A stretch of 64,000 nucleotides of DNA, from positions 2,356,001 through 2,420,000 of the forward strand of contig JARKIF010000001.1 in assembly GCA_029378245.1 (NCBI GenBank), given 5' to 3'. Positions 33,190 through 43,076 of this stretch are shown piece by piece. A model generated the notes under the pieces. That model searched no databases. It saw only the letters and a program-made list of their open reading frames with translations, and was not told the DNA's origin. Positions within the stretch are counted from its first letter, which is position 1, and each line of letters opens with the position of its first letter. The translations under genes were made by a program, and so were the position numbers. This DNA comes from Roridomyces roridus (taxonomy: Eukaryota > Basidiomycota > Agaricomycetes > Agaricales > Mycenaceae).

Positions 33190-33640
33190 AGCGGTCAAAG
33201 GAGATCTCGCTCCCTGGCGCTGCTGATCAAGCGGCGCCGGTATGTGTCTGCGCGCTGACCAAGCGCGCGGTCGAGCTGGATGAGGGACTTGCCCTGCTCA
33301 CTAGTGCTGCTGACCACGCAGCGCTGGTTCGTGTCTGTGTCCTGACCAAGGGCGCGGTCGAGCAGGGCCTTCATGGAGGAGATCTTGCTTGCTGGTGCTG
33401 CTGATCAAGCGGCGCCGGTATGTGTCTGCGCGCTGACCAAGTGCGCGGTCGAGCGGGAGGGTTGGACTTGTCCTGCTCGCTAGCACTGCTGACCACGCAG
33501 TGCTGGTTTGTGTCTGTGCCCTGACCAAGTGCGCGGTCAAGCAGGGCTCGGTGGAAAGCTCGCTGGTGCTGCTGATCAAGCGGCGCCGGTTCATGTCTGC
33601 GTGCTGTGCTCGGTCGAGCAGATTTTTTTTTCTTCTGGGT
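33190..33640 (+). repeat. About 90-bp tandem repeat with alternating A/B units
   Basis: Units beginning GCTGCTGATCAAGCGGCGCC (near 33221, 33399, 33571) alternate with units beginning GCTGCTGACCACGCAGCGCT-like (near 33308, 33487). Both contain GTGTCTG and CTGACCAAG-x-GCGCGGTCGAGC. The roughly 178-bp A+B pair is the higher-order period. It is flanked on both sides by repeat-terminus modules. Confidence 0.8.
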
Positions 33641-33739
33641 ATTCACTCTACGTCTTTTTGTCGTTCATAGGATAGCAGTAAAAAAAATCATCTCAAACTG
33701 TATACTGTACAGTGAGCTTACGGACTCCGGGGGGGGTAC

Positions 33740-34097
33740 CTATTTTGGCAGTGGTAAGTGAAGACTGCCATTTCAGGCAGTGATGAGTGGTGGGTGCCCA
33801 TTTCAGGCAGTGAGTGGTGCCTGTCTTGACTGCTTCTATTCCATTTCTGGTGGGTGTATGGGGTCCTGTCTCAACTATTACCTGTTATGGTAAGTGTTGG
33901 CTCCGTTTTTTTAGCCTTTTGGAGGTAGCCAGAATTTGCGGACACAGCAAATGTTATGATAAGCGAGGCATGTGAAATCCGGGTTTGATTTGAATGCCGA
34001 AACATTTGCTGGGCCAGCAAATGTTAAGTAAATAAATAGCAAATAAATAGCAAATTTAAAATTTGCTGGCCCAGCAAATGTTCCAATCCTGGCAGTG
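33740..34097 (-). repeat. CACTG-ended terminal repeat, middle copy
   Basis: Reading the minus strand inward from 34097: CACTGCCAGGATTGGAACAT, an AT-rich TATTTATTTGC stretch, CCAGCAAATGTTTCGGC, and at 33745-33830 the TGCC-ATTTCAGGCAGTGA module. The outer part matches 24837 and 36658. TTA follows at 34098-34100, and TTA precedes 24837, so these two ends could bound one 9.26-kb insertion. Confidence 0.55.
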
Positions 34098-35400
34098 TTA
34101 ACAAACTTTACTGACAACAATTCTTCTTTCAATCCTTCCACATGTTTTGGCAACAAGTGTGTTATCACTTTGTGTATATACCAGTTGTAAGAGTGGAAAT
34201 GGTCTGTGCATTTTTGCACCTTTGATATCATTTCCATGTAGTTTCATGCTTTTGTGATCTGTGAGCTTAGCATGTTCATGTACCACTTAGGATGCTAGAT
34301 CTCAAATATCAGTCCAGATCTGAGCCATGGGAGAGTGTTCTAAGTGAATGAGATAAAAGGTAGATTTAGGTGCAGCTATTGATATTGGCAGTTGATAACC
34401 TGATCCTTAGCACCCCAAGACTTCAATGAGTATTATCAATGACTTTTGAAGTCCCTTACCATAAGGTGCACAATAGGCCAGGTGAAAGTGGGAAAAGTCA
34501 TCAAATCCCATTTTCACTGTATTGCTCATGCTCTTGATTTTTCCTCTGTGGTTGAAGTACATGGGACAAGTACCCTAGAGTATAGGAGGCCAGCACAACC
34601 AAGATCAGCTGAATACCTGCACAGAAAGTAAAGTTATATACATAGAGATTTTGTGATCATTTTGGATCATTCTGTTGATAGAAGACAAAGGGAGTGGAAT
34701 CTGGGATATTTGAAGTCACCAATGAGGAAAGGGAGCTCAGGGGGTCCAGAAAGTGTCCTTGATCATGAAGGTTGGTGGAGAATCCATGGAGTTCTGTTCA
34801 AGAACTCTACTGGACATTTGACTGAATTCTTACCCTACAATCCTGCCAGACCCAAACACAACCAGTGGAATCTTGCAAATGCTCTTGCAAATATGGATGG
34901 GTGGAGCAATTCTAAGATGTTCCATCTAGTTTTTAGACTCCCAATACATGTACATGGCCCTGTAGGTGCACAACAAGGGGGATCAGCTCAAAATGATCAC
35001 ACTCATAACTCAGGTTTCTCCTCATGTTCTGGCCAGTTTCTTTGCTCTAATGGGGTCTACTGGCAAGGGAAATGTTCACTGTGGTGTTGGAACCAATGCA
35101 TTAGCCACAGGTATTGAGAACTGGTGCACACTTACATTTGAAGAATTGAGTTGAAATCTCTCTGGAATCAAGGGCCTTGGTTGAACCTTCTTCAGATTAG
35201 AGTTAATATGATCCAGGATCAGACTTACAGGCTACAGATCACACATCTGGGCACCAGAATCATTCAGCACCAGGAAATCAGTGTTTTCAATCATACAGCA
35301 ATTGTGCCTGTAAATGGGGGTTGTAAATACATGGAGTGCATGGGAGGGAGTGCTGCAATAGTTCCATGAAGATTCAAAAGAATTGAGGGAATGGTGCTAA
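34098..35400. other. AT-richer interval, no recognised gene
   Basis: One plus frame at 34653-35117 reads REWNLGYLKSPM, FLPYNPARPKHNQWNLANAL and NMDGWSNSKMFHLVFRL. It is moderately protein-like but matches nothing I know. Base composition differs from the host genes (more A and T). It may be a fragment of an element or captured gene. Confidence 0.35.
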
Positions 35401-35414
35401 AGGTATAAAGGCAA

Positions 35415-35535
35415 CAAAAATGGGATGGGGGTACTGGGATTTGAACTTGCGACCTTGGCAAAAACATGTAATAAGGGGAGAATTATTAGAGAGACAAGTA
35501 ACCAATAGACTAGACAACCAATACCTTGAAGCAGT
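35415..35535 (-). repeat. Possible tRNA-derived SINE or tRNA-like remnant
   Basis: On the minus strand GGTCGCAAGTTCAAATCCCA resembles a B-box/T-arm, preceded about 75 bases upstream by GTCTAGTCTATTGGTTACTT, which resembles an A-box. No closing acceptor stem is visible, so it is not a functional tRNA. Confidence 0.35.
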
Positions 35536-35679
35536 GGGGAGTCCCCTCACCTACCAGGTACACCTCCTTTGCTAACCCACCAGACCTACCATGCCGCTGT
35601 GCCCTAAAACATCACCATCAAAACACCCTGAGCAATAGGCCATACATTTTGAACAATGTAATACAGGCATTTCATTTTT

Positions 35680-36120
35680 CTGAAGCCGGGGTTTGGAAAG
35701 TATTTTGCATTTTGTGAGCCAGCCAGGCATTTTGAGCCAGTATTGTATAGGGTGATTCTGTAGCTGCAAATCAGCTCTACAACTTTGATTTTTTGATCCC
35801 CGATCATTTCTGATCCATGCCGAGCATGTGTAGTCAATTGATGCAGTGGTATCAGTCATCTCCGGAGCCATTGATGGCAATTTAAGATATTAATATCAAT
35901 TACCTATTAAATAGAGCTTAACCGAGAGTTAATCTGGTTGTTCAGTATACCCGATACTGCCCCAGGATGCCGCCCTGATCCCTGTGATGGATACGGTCAG
36001 AGATAAGAGATTCAGTGCCTTTTGGGTATAGATAATATTTAACGTGTTCTTTGCAATACCTACGGATGATTAGTAACGTGTTTTTTGCAAAAGTTTTACT
36101 GTATCTAGTGATTTTTCTCA
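35680..36120 (-). repeat. Dispersed repeat, copy 2
   Basis: Reverse partner of 24190-24660; see there. The two copies lie about 11.5 kb apart, flanking the CACTG-ended repeats on the left but lying inside them on the right, so they are separate insertions or were rearranged. Confidence 0.5.
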
Positions 36121-36407
36121 CTGGTTTGGGTTCCAGGGGCCTTTTTAAAAGCGCTCCAGCGCTTGTTCTCTGCATCCATGTGACGATTCTTTAAATCACG
36201 TTTCCGGTTCTGATTCTCCAAAATACGTATTTTTTCAGTGAGGACTGGGCAGATAGATATCGAGGAGCACGAGTGTGGACAACCTTTCATTCACATTGAC
36301 CCAGTTTAGTAATCATCAGTGAGCTATAGCCAAATAAGGAATGAATCAGTGGAACACCGTTTTGGGCAGTTTGGGGAGAAATCATTTGGAATTTCACCTT
36401 GAAAAAG

Positions 36408-36658
36408 AACAGTAGGGGTGCACGGGGGCCCGGCAAGCACAAGAATTGCCTTATAGGGGTATTAGTGTTTATTCCCATATATGGCAGGACATGCTGTAAT
36501 CCAGCAAATGTAACGCAAATGTCTCGGCAATCAATGAAGAAGTTGACATCTTTACACATTTGCTGGGTCCGCAAATCAACCCAGCAAATGTATAGCAAAT
36601 AAATAGCATATAAATAGCAAATTTAAAATTTGCCGTGGCAGCAAATGATCAAATCCTG
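36408..36658 (-). repeat. CACTG-ended terminal repeat, right copy
   Basis: On the minus strand from 36658 this reads CACTGCCAGGATTTGATCAT and continues as at 24837, including the CCATATATGG-AATAAA segment and GTGCACCC near its inner end. With 24837 it forms a roughly 250-bp inverted repeat enclosing 11.8 kb. The flanks show no matching 3-bp duplication. Confidence 0.6.
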
Positions 36659-37117
36659 GCAGTGTCTGGCGATGCTCGACACGCTCGCTCCCTATCTTGA
36701 CGCCAGTGTGTATGCGTCGTTTGGACGTTTAGAACACTGTTTCCATTCCACCGTATCTTGTGTGTCTTATTTCTATGCGTTTGACGATGAGATACTGACT
36801 ACTCACCTCAGCCCCTCCCTTCATTCGGCTATATATGTCCCCGCACGCTCACGCCCATCGCACATCGCCCTCTCCTTCGATCTTTGTACGTACACTTGTG
36901 CATTTTCCCTCGTGTGCACTAACACCGATTGCAGAAATGCTACCCAAGCTTCTTCCCTGTGTTTCGTGCCCGCATGCTCCGGGCCTCCATTCGCTCGCAA
37001 CCCGTCATGGTCTACGTCACCTCCCCTCCCTCGGCTGCTCAATCCATAGGCAGCCCCATCCGCTTCCCTCGATAGTTGCGCTCTTGGCCACATCCATGCC
37101 CCTCCATCATCACCCTG
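36659..37117. other. No gene recognised
   Basis: Pyrimidine-rich sequence with short frames on both strands; nothing assignable. Confidence 0.3.
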
Positions 37118-37342
37118 GGTTGTAGCCACAATGCATTGTACCTTGCCGTGGCAGGGGGGTACATTTAAATAAGGTGACACCTTGACAAGGCAGCCATCAT
37201 GTGCCCACATTGCAATGTACCTTTGGCAGTGCACAGCAAAGAAATTAAAATGCAGCAAGGGGGAATTGAACCCAAAACCTCCTGCTGTCATCCAGGCAGA
37301 GTGGATGGCAGACACCTTAACCAACTGAGCTAGAGAAGAGTG
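37118..37342 (-). mobile_element. tRNA-derived SINE, copy A
   Basis: On the minus strand the head reads TAGCTCAGTTGGTTAAGGTG (A-box, 37313-37332) and TTTTGGGTTCAATTCCCCC (B-box, about 37259-37277), a clear Pol III promoter. The body contains GGTACATTGCAATGTGGGCA, TTGTCAAGGTGTCACCTTAT and AAATGTACCCCCC, shared with copy B. The anticodon region is not tRNA-like and no acceptor stem closes, so it is a SINE rather than a tRNA gene. Confidence 0.75.
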
Positions 37343-37411
37343 ACAGAGGGTTCTCCACATCAAGCCAAACTATGCCCTCAGACTGAGATCCAGCTGAATC
37401 GGCGGTTAGAC

Positions 37412-37436
37412 GCGGGTTAGGTTAGGTTAGGTTAGG
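37412..37436 (+). repeat. Short TTAGG tandem array
   Basis: Four to five tandem GGTTA units between the two SINEs. It resembles telomeric sequence but is five-base, not the usual fungal TTAGGG; probably a microsatellite. Confidence 0.7.
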
Positions 37437-37635
37437 TTTGGTGCACCCCTAAACAAATGACATCCCCCCCGCGGCTTCGTCTGTGAGTGGAAGAACTCGT
37501 AATCCACCGTGAATGGGCGGTTAGGGGCGATATCTGCTGTGAATGGTGATTAGGGGCATCATCCAATGGGAATGACAGCATCAGATCAGGGCTGGTCAAA
37601 TAGGGTAGTAGTGGCATCAAATAAAGCACCCAGTA

Positions 37636-37876
37636 TGGTTCTGTAGTGTAGCAGTAAGCAGTCATTCCTAATATAGTAATCCCTACGCTGGAGGTCTGGG
37701 GTTCAATTCAGCCTGCTGGCAGCTATTTTGCCCTGCTGTGGCTGGGTGCAATTCATTTAGCAAGGCTGTGACAGGGTACAATGCAATGTGGGCACACTGT
37801 GGCTGGGTTGTCAAGCTGTGGCCACAATTAAATGTACCCCCCAGGCATGACAGGGTACATTGCCTATGTGGTACAG
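37636..37876 (+). mobile_element. tRNA-derived SINE, copy B
   Basis: Head TGTAGTGTAGCAGTAAGCAG and GGTCTGGGGTTCAATTCAGC (B-box near 37690), then the body GGGTACAATGCAATGTGGGC, CTGGGTTGTCAAGCTGTGGC and AATTAAATGTACCCCCC. The body matches copy A in order and sequence, though the heads differ, so the two belong to one family with different tRNA-like heads. It is head to head with copy A. Confidence 0.7.
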
Positions 37877-37992
37877 CTACACCTCTCAGTACGGGCGGTG
37901 GGTGGTGCACGCGTGGGGAAATAGTCGGCAGGTGCGGAGACAAAGCAGGCTGAGCAAATCCACGGTGCAGCCCAAGTGGGGAGCAGCCGACA

Positions 37993-38090
37993 AAAGAAGC
38001 GCCGGTGGGCGCCAAATGCCTGACAGGCGATGCCGAGCAATCGGCATTATCATTGCTATTTTATGTACAAGCGCCAGCAGGCGCTAATCT
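37993..38090. repeat. Possible small fold-back repeat
   Basis: AAGCGCCGGTGGGCGCC at the left and GCGCCAGCAGGCGCT at the right are inverted relative to each other, and each is itself nearly palindromic. About 95 bp apart. Between here and 38490 I see no gene. Confidence 0.3.
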
Positions 38091-38494
38091 TTTTATTTAC
38101 TCCAGAATTTTCCGATCATTTCCGCGCTCCAGTGCCGCTTCTGCCGGTCCAGATGGTTTTGCCGTATGTTAAACAACGGCAACGGTGGGTGCCGGCGTGC
38201 CGGAATTGACCCCCTGCCTCCAAATAATGCCATTTAAATGAATATATGAGGGGCCCAAAGATATCGCAATATGTACCTTGGACGAGACCAGTACATATCT
38301 AGATATCTCTACATTATGAGGTGTCTCGTTGTGCTCGACTCGTCTCCTCTTGACGTTCTCGAGCTCGTCGACCTTCTCGTCGTACCCGGCCGTGTCACCC
38401 ACGCCGTTCCGCGTCTGACCCGATCACCCGGCAAGCCGGCCTAGACGCTGTCATTGACACACCTGCAGATTATTTCTAGAAACAATCTGAGGGT

Positions 38495-38815
38495 TCACGC
38501 ATTCTCATTTTTAATCGCTCGAGCTTCCAGCCATCGGCTCAAGGAGTCGCGTGCATCGACAACTTTATTGTACCCATTCAACGGTGTACCCATGACCATC
38601 ACATCCACATGAATCTTTTGAAACAGGGACGGTGTATGAGTTTGAACCGGCGGAATGTTAATCAACCGCTGTTGCCGCAACTGACATAGCAGACACGTTT
38701 TCATGTAGTGGCTGATATCCTTCTCAAATTCAGGCCACCAAAACCTTAACTCTATCAAGGACTTGGTCGCAAAGAAGCCTCGGTGTCCCAAGCTATCATG
38801 GGCGGACTTCATCAT
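38495..38815 (-). pseudogene. Ty3/gypsy integrase N-terminal fragment
   Basis: MMKSAHDSLGHRGFFATKSL, LRFWWPEFEKDISHYMKTCL and CQLRQQ form the HHCC zinc finger (H-x3-4-H ... C-x2-C) of a gypsy integrase, followed by PSLFQKIHVDVMVMGTP at the start of the catalytic core, where HVDV holds the first Asp. The frame ends at 38495 before the remaining catalytic residues. Upstream sequence is interrupted by the MITE at 38907. Confidence 0.85.
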
Positions 38816-38906
38816 AAATGTCCGTTGTAAACGAAGACAGAAATCAATGAGCTACAATGTATGTGAGTCAGAAATAGAGAAGAAATGTAAGTAAGACGTA
38901 CCCTCA

Positions 38907-39162
38907 CACAGGGGGGAACCTCACTTTTCCGCACAGCGGGAATTTTATATTTCCGCAGTATTTCCGCATGATTTCCGCAACATTTCCGCATGGCGGAAAT
39001 GTGTTGATTTCATTACATAATCATGAGATTCTCTGCTAAATTGGCAGATTTTGATTTTTATCACCTATTTTCGGAGCTGGCGGAAATGTTGCGGAAATAC
39101 TGCGGAAATGTTGCGTAAATAAAGTATTTCCGCGGTGCGGAAAAGATGCCTCCCCCCCTGTG
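38907..39162. mobile_element. 256-bp MITE with TCA target duplication
   Basis: The ends are CACAGGGGGG and CCCCCCCTGTG, flanked by TCA at 38904-38906 and 39163-39165. Both arms carry multiple TTTCCGCA / TGCGGAAA words in inverted order (ATTTCCGCAGTATTTCCGCA at the left, TGCGGAAATACTGCGGAAAT at the right), so most of the element could fold into one hairpin. There is no coding capacity. Confidence 0.85.
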
Positions 39163-39326
39163 TCAGTCGGTGGTAACAGACTGAGGGTACATATAGGGGA
39201 TGAAAGCTTTTATAGTAGATCGGTAAGGGGTAATGAGATAAGATAAAGGAAAGAAATCCACAGTCACCATCATCTTCCGCCGTACGCCAATCCAACTCGC
39301 TACGCTCGTGCGTTAACATCCGTTGG

Positions 39327-40163
39327 TATAAAGTCATTTTTCATTGAAAAATATCTGGCTCAAGTGGCAGGCAGAGACGATCCTGCAGGTCATATGTCAG
39401 GCTATTTCAGCTTGACGCAAGTCCAAGACACAGACCACATGATCTCAAGTTGAGACCCAAGACAAAGACGCAAGTGGCAAGTTGAGACGCCACTCGGAGA
39501 TGCGGGTCATGTGACTTCCAAGTTGGGTTCTATCAGGAAATTATGTGATAGAGATAATTTGAAATACCAAAACTGGAAATTTCCTCATTTGGCCATGTTT
39601 TGGCTGCTGGCCTTTGACATGTTTTGAGATTCTACCACATGGGCAACTGAGATTACAAAGTAGTATCTTTCATTACTTAGTGTAACAGCACATTGATCAA
39701 ATGAAATTCCAAACACTTTATTCTACCCATTGGTCTCCTCAAAAGATACAGTAATAGATAGAAACATGGATTCATGATGGGATTCAGAGTTTTCGACACT
39801 TTTCAATATCGCCTGATCATGGATTATGTAAGATTGTGGGAATGTGTGACCATATCATCACTTGTATCAGAATCTTGGATCAACATCTGATCCAAAAGTG
39901 AATCACATGACCTCGTCTGGGAGCTGCGTCTCAACTTGCACTTTTAGGACCTGTGTCCCATGCTGCCTTGGGTGGTGCTACCACATGATAGGCATCTATA
40001 ACCTGTGTCAGGGCCATATCGCCATGTCTAGTCGACTTCCTTGTCCAGCAAAACCTGGCAACTAAACCTGAAAAGATGCATAAACTTGTGCATCACTATA
40101 TTGAGCTAATGCTTTGCATCTGCACCATTGACACTGTAATTTTCAATGATAAATGCTGTCATA
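39327..40163. mobile_element. 837-bp non-autonomous relative of TE1
   Basis: The left end (TATAAAGTCATTTTTCATTG) is nearly identical to the TE1 right end, and about 39330-39560 matches 16200-16440 in reverse, including TGCGTCTCAACTTGCCACTT. The right end on the minus strand (TATGACAGCATTTATCATTG) matches the TE1 left end. The interior from 39560 to 39840 holds no gene. I see no clear target duplication. It carries both ends and could be moved by a TE1 transposase. Confidence 0.7.
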
Positions 40164-40373
40164 TGAATGCACGTCCTATACGAGCACGCACCTTGTTTTC
40201 CTGCTATTGTTCTTTCCAACCACGACATCAGAGGTGTGGAAATGCTAGCAAATGCTCTCGTCGTTGGCTCACTTGGCCGGTGCAAGGTTCCATGAGTCCG
40301 CAAGGTCAAAGTGACAATTCTAGGCCGAGAGGACTGCGGGCGGCAGAGCTCAACATCAGACTTTTGACATGAA

Positions 40374-40675
40374 ACTTGTGAGCTTGTACAAGCTCATTCA
40401 AGCTCGCAAGCTTCTGCCAAATCGCCGCAAGCTCACAAGCTCACAAGCCAGGTCCTGAAATCCACAAGGTCTGCCGTTCGACTCCTGGGAAGTGCAAATT
40501 TTTATTTATTCTTGGCCGCTCCTGCATTTACCTTTGTGCTCAGTGGATTCAAGGGCTGTCCTGCTGTTTATAGAATTATTTCTGAGCTGAAATTTGGTTG
40601 TCTCAGATACATTGTTCATTGGAATCGAGCTTGCGAGCTTGTGCGGCAAGCTGCCAAGCCCCACAAGTCCACAAG
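40374..40675. mobile_element. Possible 300-bp MITE rich in CAAGCT words
   Basis: It begins CTTGTGAGCTTGTACAAGCT and ends CCCCACAAGTCCACAAG, giving inverted CTTGTG/CACAAG ends, with further GCTCGCAAGCTT and GAGCTTGCGAGCTTGTG words inside. A B-box-like phrase (CCGTTCGACTCC) occurs near 40472. Only partial flanking similarity (ATGA) is seen. Confidence 0.5.
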
Positions 40676-41870
40676 ATGATTGTCAAAACACTGATGAATT
40701 GAGACCATCGGGAGGTTGGAAGGGCACGCAGATGCAGTAGGTACAGAGAAGGGATGTGGACGGTGAAGATACGCGTCAACGTCGTTGGTGAGAAGGAAAG
40801 GCGGCATTACCGAAACAAGAGTTACAGCAATTAGAACATACATCACATGTACAAACAAAGTAGATCCACTGCCCGCCAGAAGCGAGTTTTGGAACGCATC
40901 ACTAGTTCCCGATCTAGAAATGGACCAACTTTTGGCCAAACATTGACATCAGCCGGCAGCAACGGCCGGCGCCGACTCACATCGGACGGCTCCTGAGACA
41001 AAATTCGTCTCCAAGTCCCTCGCAAGGAGAAAAGAACAGTCATTGTATTGCACGCCGAGGTTGTACATACTATAGAACATGAATTAAGGATACAGACGTC
41101 GATAGCCCGGGGTCTCTCCCACGATGCGCGGAAACTCGGCCGGAAAGACGCCCAGGCACGACGCTCACATCTACCCCTGCCATGCCTGCCTCGCCCGCTG
41201 CGCAATGCCCGCCTCCCATCGGCGTGTAGTGTTCGAGCTCGTGCAAAGGGCGCGAAGCGAGTGGGGATGGCGTGGGCATGGGCATGGGTATGGGTGTCAC
41301 GACGTGGCGTGGGCCTGCCTCGTGGTCGGCGTATGTGAGAGGAGCTAGACAGGGTAGGGTGAGGAGGCGATGGGCGGTGAGCGTGGTACAGTGAAAGCTC
41401 GTCGTTCATCGGCGCGAATCTTCGAGAGAGAGATGCTAGTGCGTGTCGGGCGTGGCGTGGCGTGGCGGGTAGCAAGGCGACGACGGGGCTGAGCATGGGC
41501 GAGCAGCGGGCGTGGCGGGACAGAGCGAGAAGAGTGGGTTCTGTAGGCAAGCGCTGGGGCGAAGATGCAGGGTGTCGTCGTCGTGGTCAAGAAGGAAAAG
41601 GTGTGATGAGTCACCGGCAGCGTTTGCGGCAGCCTGAGACAGTGCCGTGCTGCCGAAGGGCTGTGTATTTGGACTCAGTTTGTTCCACTTCCGGATTGGG
41701 AAGGCGTGACGCGTTCCAATTGCAAGATCGCTGCCCGCCTCGCCGCTACCTTGATGCTCCTCATCTAACACAACCCAGTACTTGTTCCTCACCCTGAGTT
41801 GGCTAACAAGAGACCAGGATCTCCTCCAAAACTGAGGCATCAATCAATATGTAAGTAGAGAGAATACAAA
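40676..41870. other. Boundary interval between accessory and core blocks
   Basis: Long minus-strand frames exist (40843-41550) but their translations are low-complexity, Arg/His/Pro-rich and unlike any family, caused by a CGTGGC/GGCATGG-rich stretch near 41260-41460. A small piece at about 41700-41800 may be the end of a transcript. No gene called. Confidence 0.4.
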
Positions 41871-43076
41871 TCAATCGTCAATCTCAACTACGCCATACGG
41901 TTGTGCCTTGAAGTAAGAGTCGTCGAAATGATGGACCCTCACAAAACCGTCCTCTCCGCCGGAGGCGTAGCAGGTCCCTGCTGGATGTACCGCAATCCTG
42001 GACAATATTGGCTGGTGCATGAGAAGATAAAGTTCCATGACGCACGTATTTATCGGACCAAAGTGGCCTTTGACGCGCCCGACCTCCTCCTCGTACACCT
42101 TGTGCCAAAAACGCGTCTCGAATTTACCCTGTCGTAAGGAAGTTGTCGTGACGTGCATCGCTTCTTGGCCACCACCGAGAAGAACCTGGGGGCTCATGTG
42201 AGCCCAGAGAAAGCTGAGCAAGTAAACAGAAACATACATAGGGCCGTGTCGGTGCCAGGGCAGCACTGTTTAATGGTGTCTCCGTCGTGTAAGTCTTGAT
42301 GACCATCAAGGATTTTATATCGTGTATCCGTGCAATTTTGTCTTTGCTGCTGGTGACGCAGTACGTGCGGTCTTTGCTGAGCTGCAGATCCGTGACAACG
42401 TCACTGTGGGCGCGCTCGTTGCTCTCAATCTCCTCGCCTGTCTTGTAGTTGAAGAGGGCAACTTTTCCGGATTCGTGACCGGTGATGATGACGTTCGGCA
42501 TGAGGGTGAAGGCGCATACAGTGGCTTTGCTGCCGATGGGGTTGAAAAAGTATGCCGGCTCTTCCGATTCTGAGACGGGTCAGTCAGAGGAACATAGAGC
42601 AAGAAATAAAGACGCACGATCAGTGCCCTCGCCCTCCCGATTGATGTCGAATACCCGGACAGCACACTTGTGGCCCATGCGCTGCTCTGTTATGCAGACA
42701 ACCTTGGTGTCGTCCTCGTTGAACGCCACACGCTTGACCGCTGTCGGAAACTCCCAGGTGTAAAGACATTTGCCTGTCGCTACATTCCACAGCCGGAGGG
42801 TGTTGTCTGCAGCGCCGGAAACGAGAAATCGGGACTCTGCTGTTGTATCCGCTTAGTGCATGCGGGCAGAAAAAACAGCAGAGTGCAGTTACAGTCGATG
42901 TCCACCGTCCAGACGGAGCCGTTGTTGCCGTCATATGTGCCTAGTCTCTCACCGTTGTGGGAGTACCAGACGTTGATGACATGGTCCTTGGAGCAAGAGA
43001 AGAGGAGGTCGCCCTCGGCATTGAATTTTATTTGAGTCAGAGACCGTTCGTGGCCTTGTAGCAGGATTGGCCGCAT
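41871..43076 (-). CDS. TIF34: Eukaryotic translation initiation factor 3 subunit I
   Basis: Five exons from the Met at 43076 ([19 protein letters not shown]) to the stop at 41871, about 325 residues, usual for eIF3i. WD40 blades are visible throughout: [84 protein letters not shown], then the family-specific [20 protein letters not shown] and [32 protein letters not shown]. It belongs to the cytoplasmic eIF3 complex, which binds the 40S subunit during scanning. Intron joins are phase-consistent and I see no break. It is the first core gene on this side of the repeat block. Confidence 0.95.

Noticed and set aside
35415..35535. A functional tRNA gene
   Set aside because: A- and B-box-like words exist but no acceptor or anticodon stem; treated as a SINE or tRNA-like remnant.
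24837..36658. One intact 11.8-kb transposon
   Set aside because: No transposase, no matching duplication at the outer flanks, and a third end at 34097; a composite of insertions is more likely.
37412..37436. Internal telomere or chromosome fusion point
   Set aside because: Only four to five TTAGG units, not the fungal TTAGGG, and no subtelomeric genes beside it.
40843..41550. 235-residue minus-strand open frame
   Set aside because: Low-complexity Arg/His/Pro-rich translation across a G-rich repeat-like stretch, without domain or clear start context.
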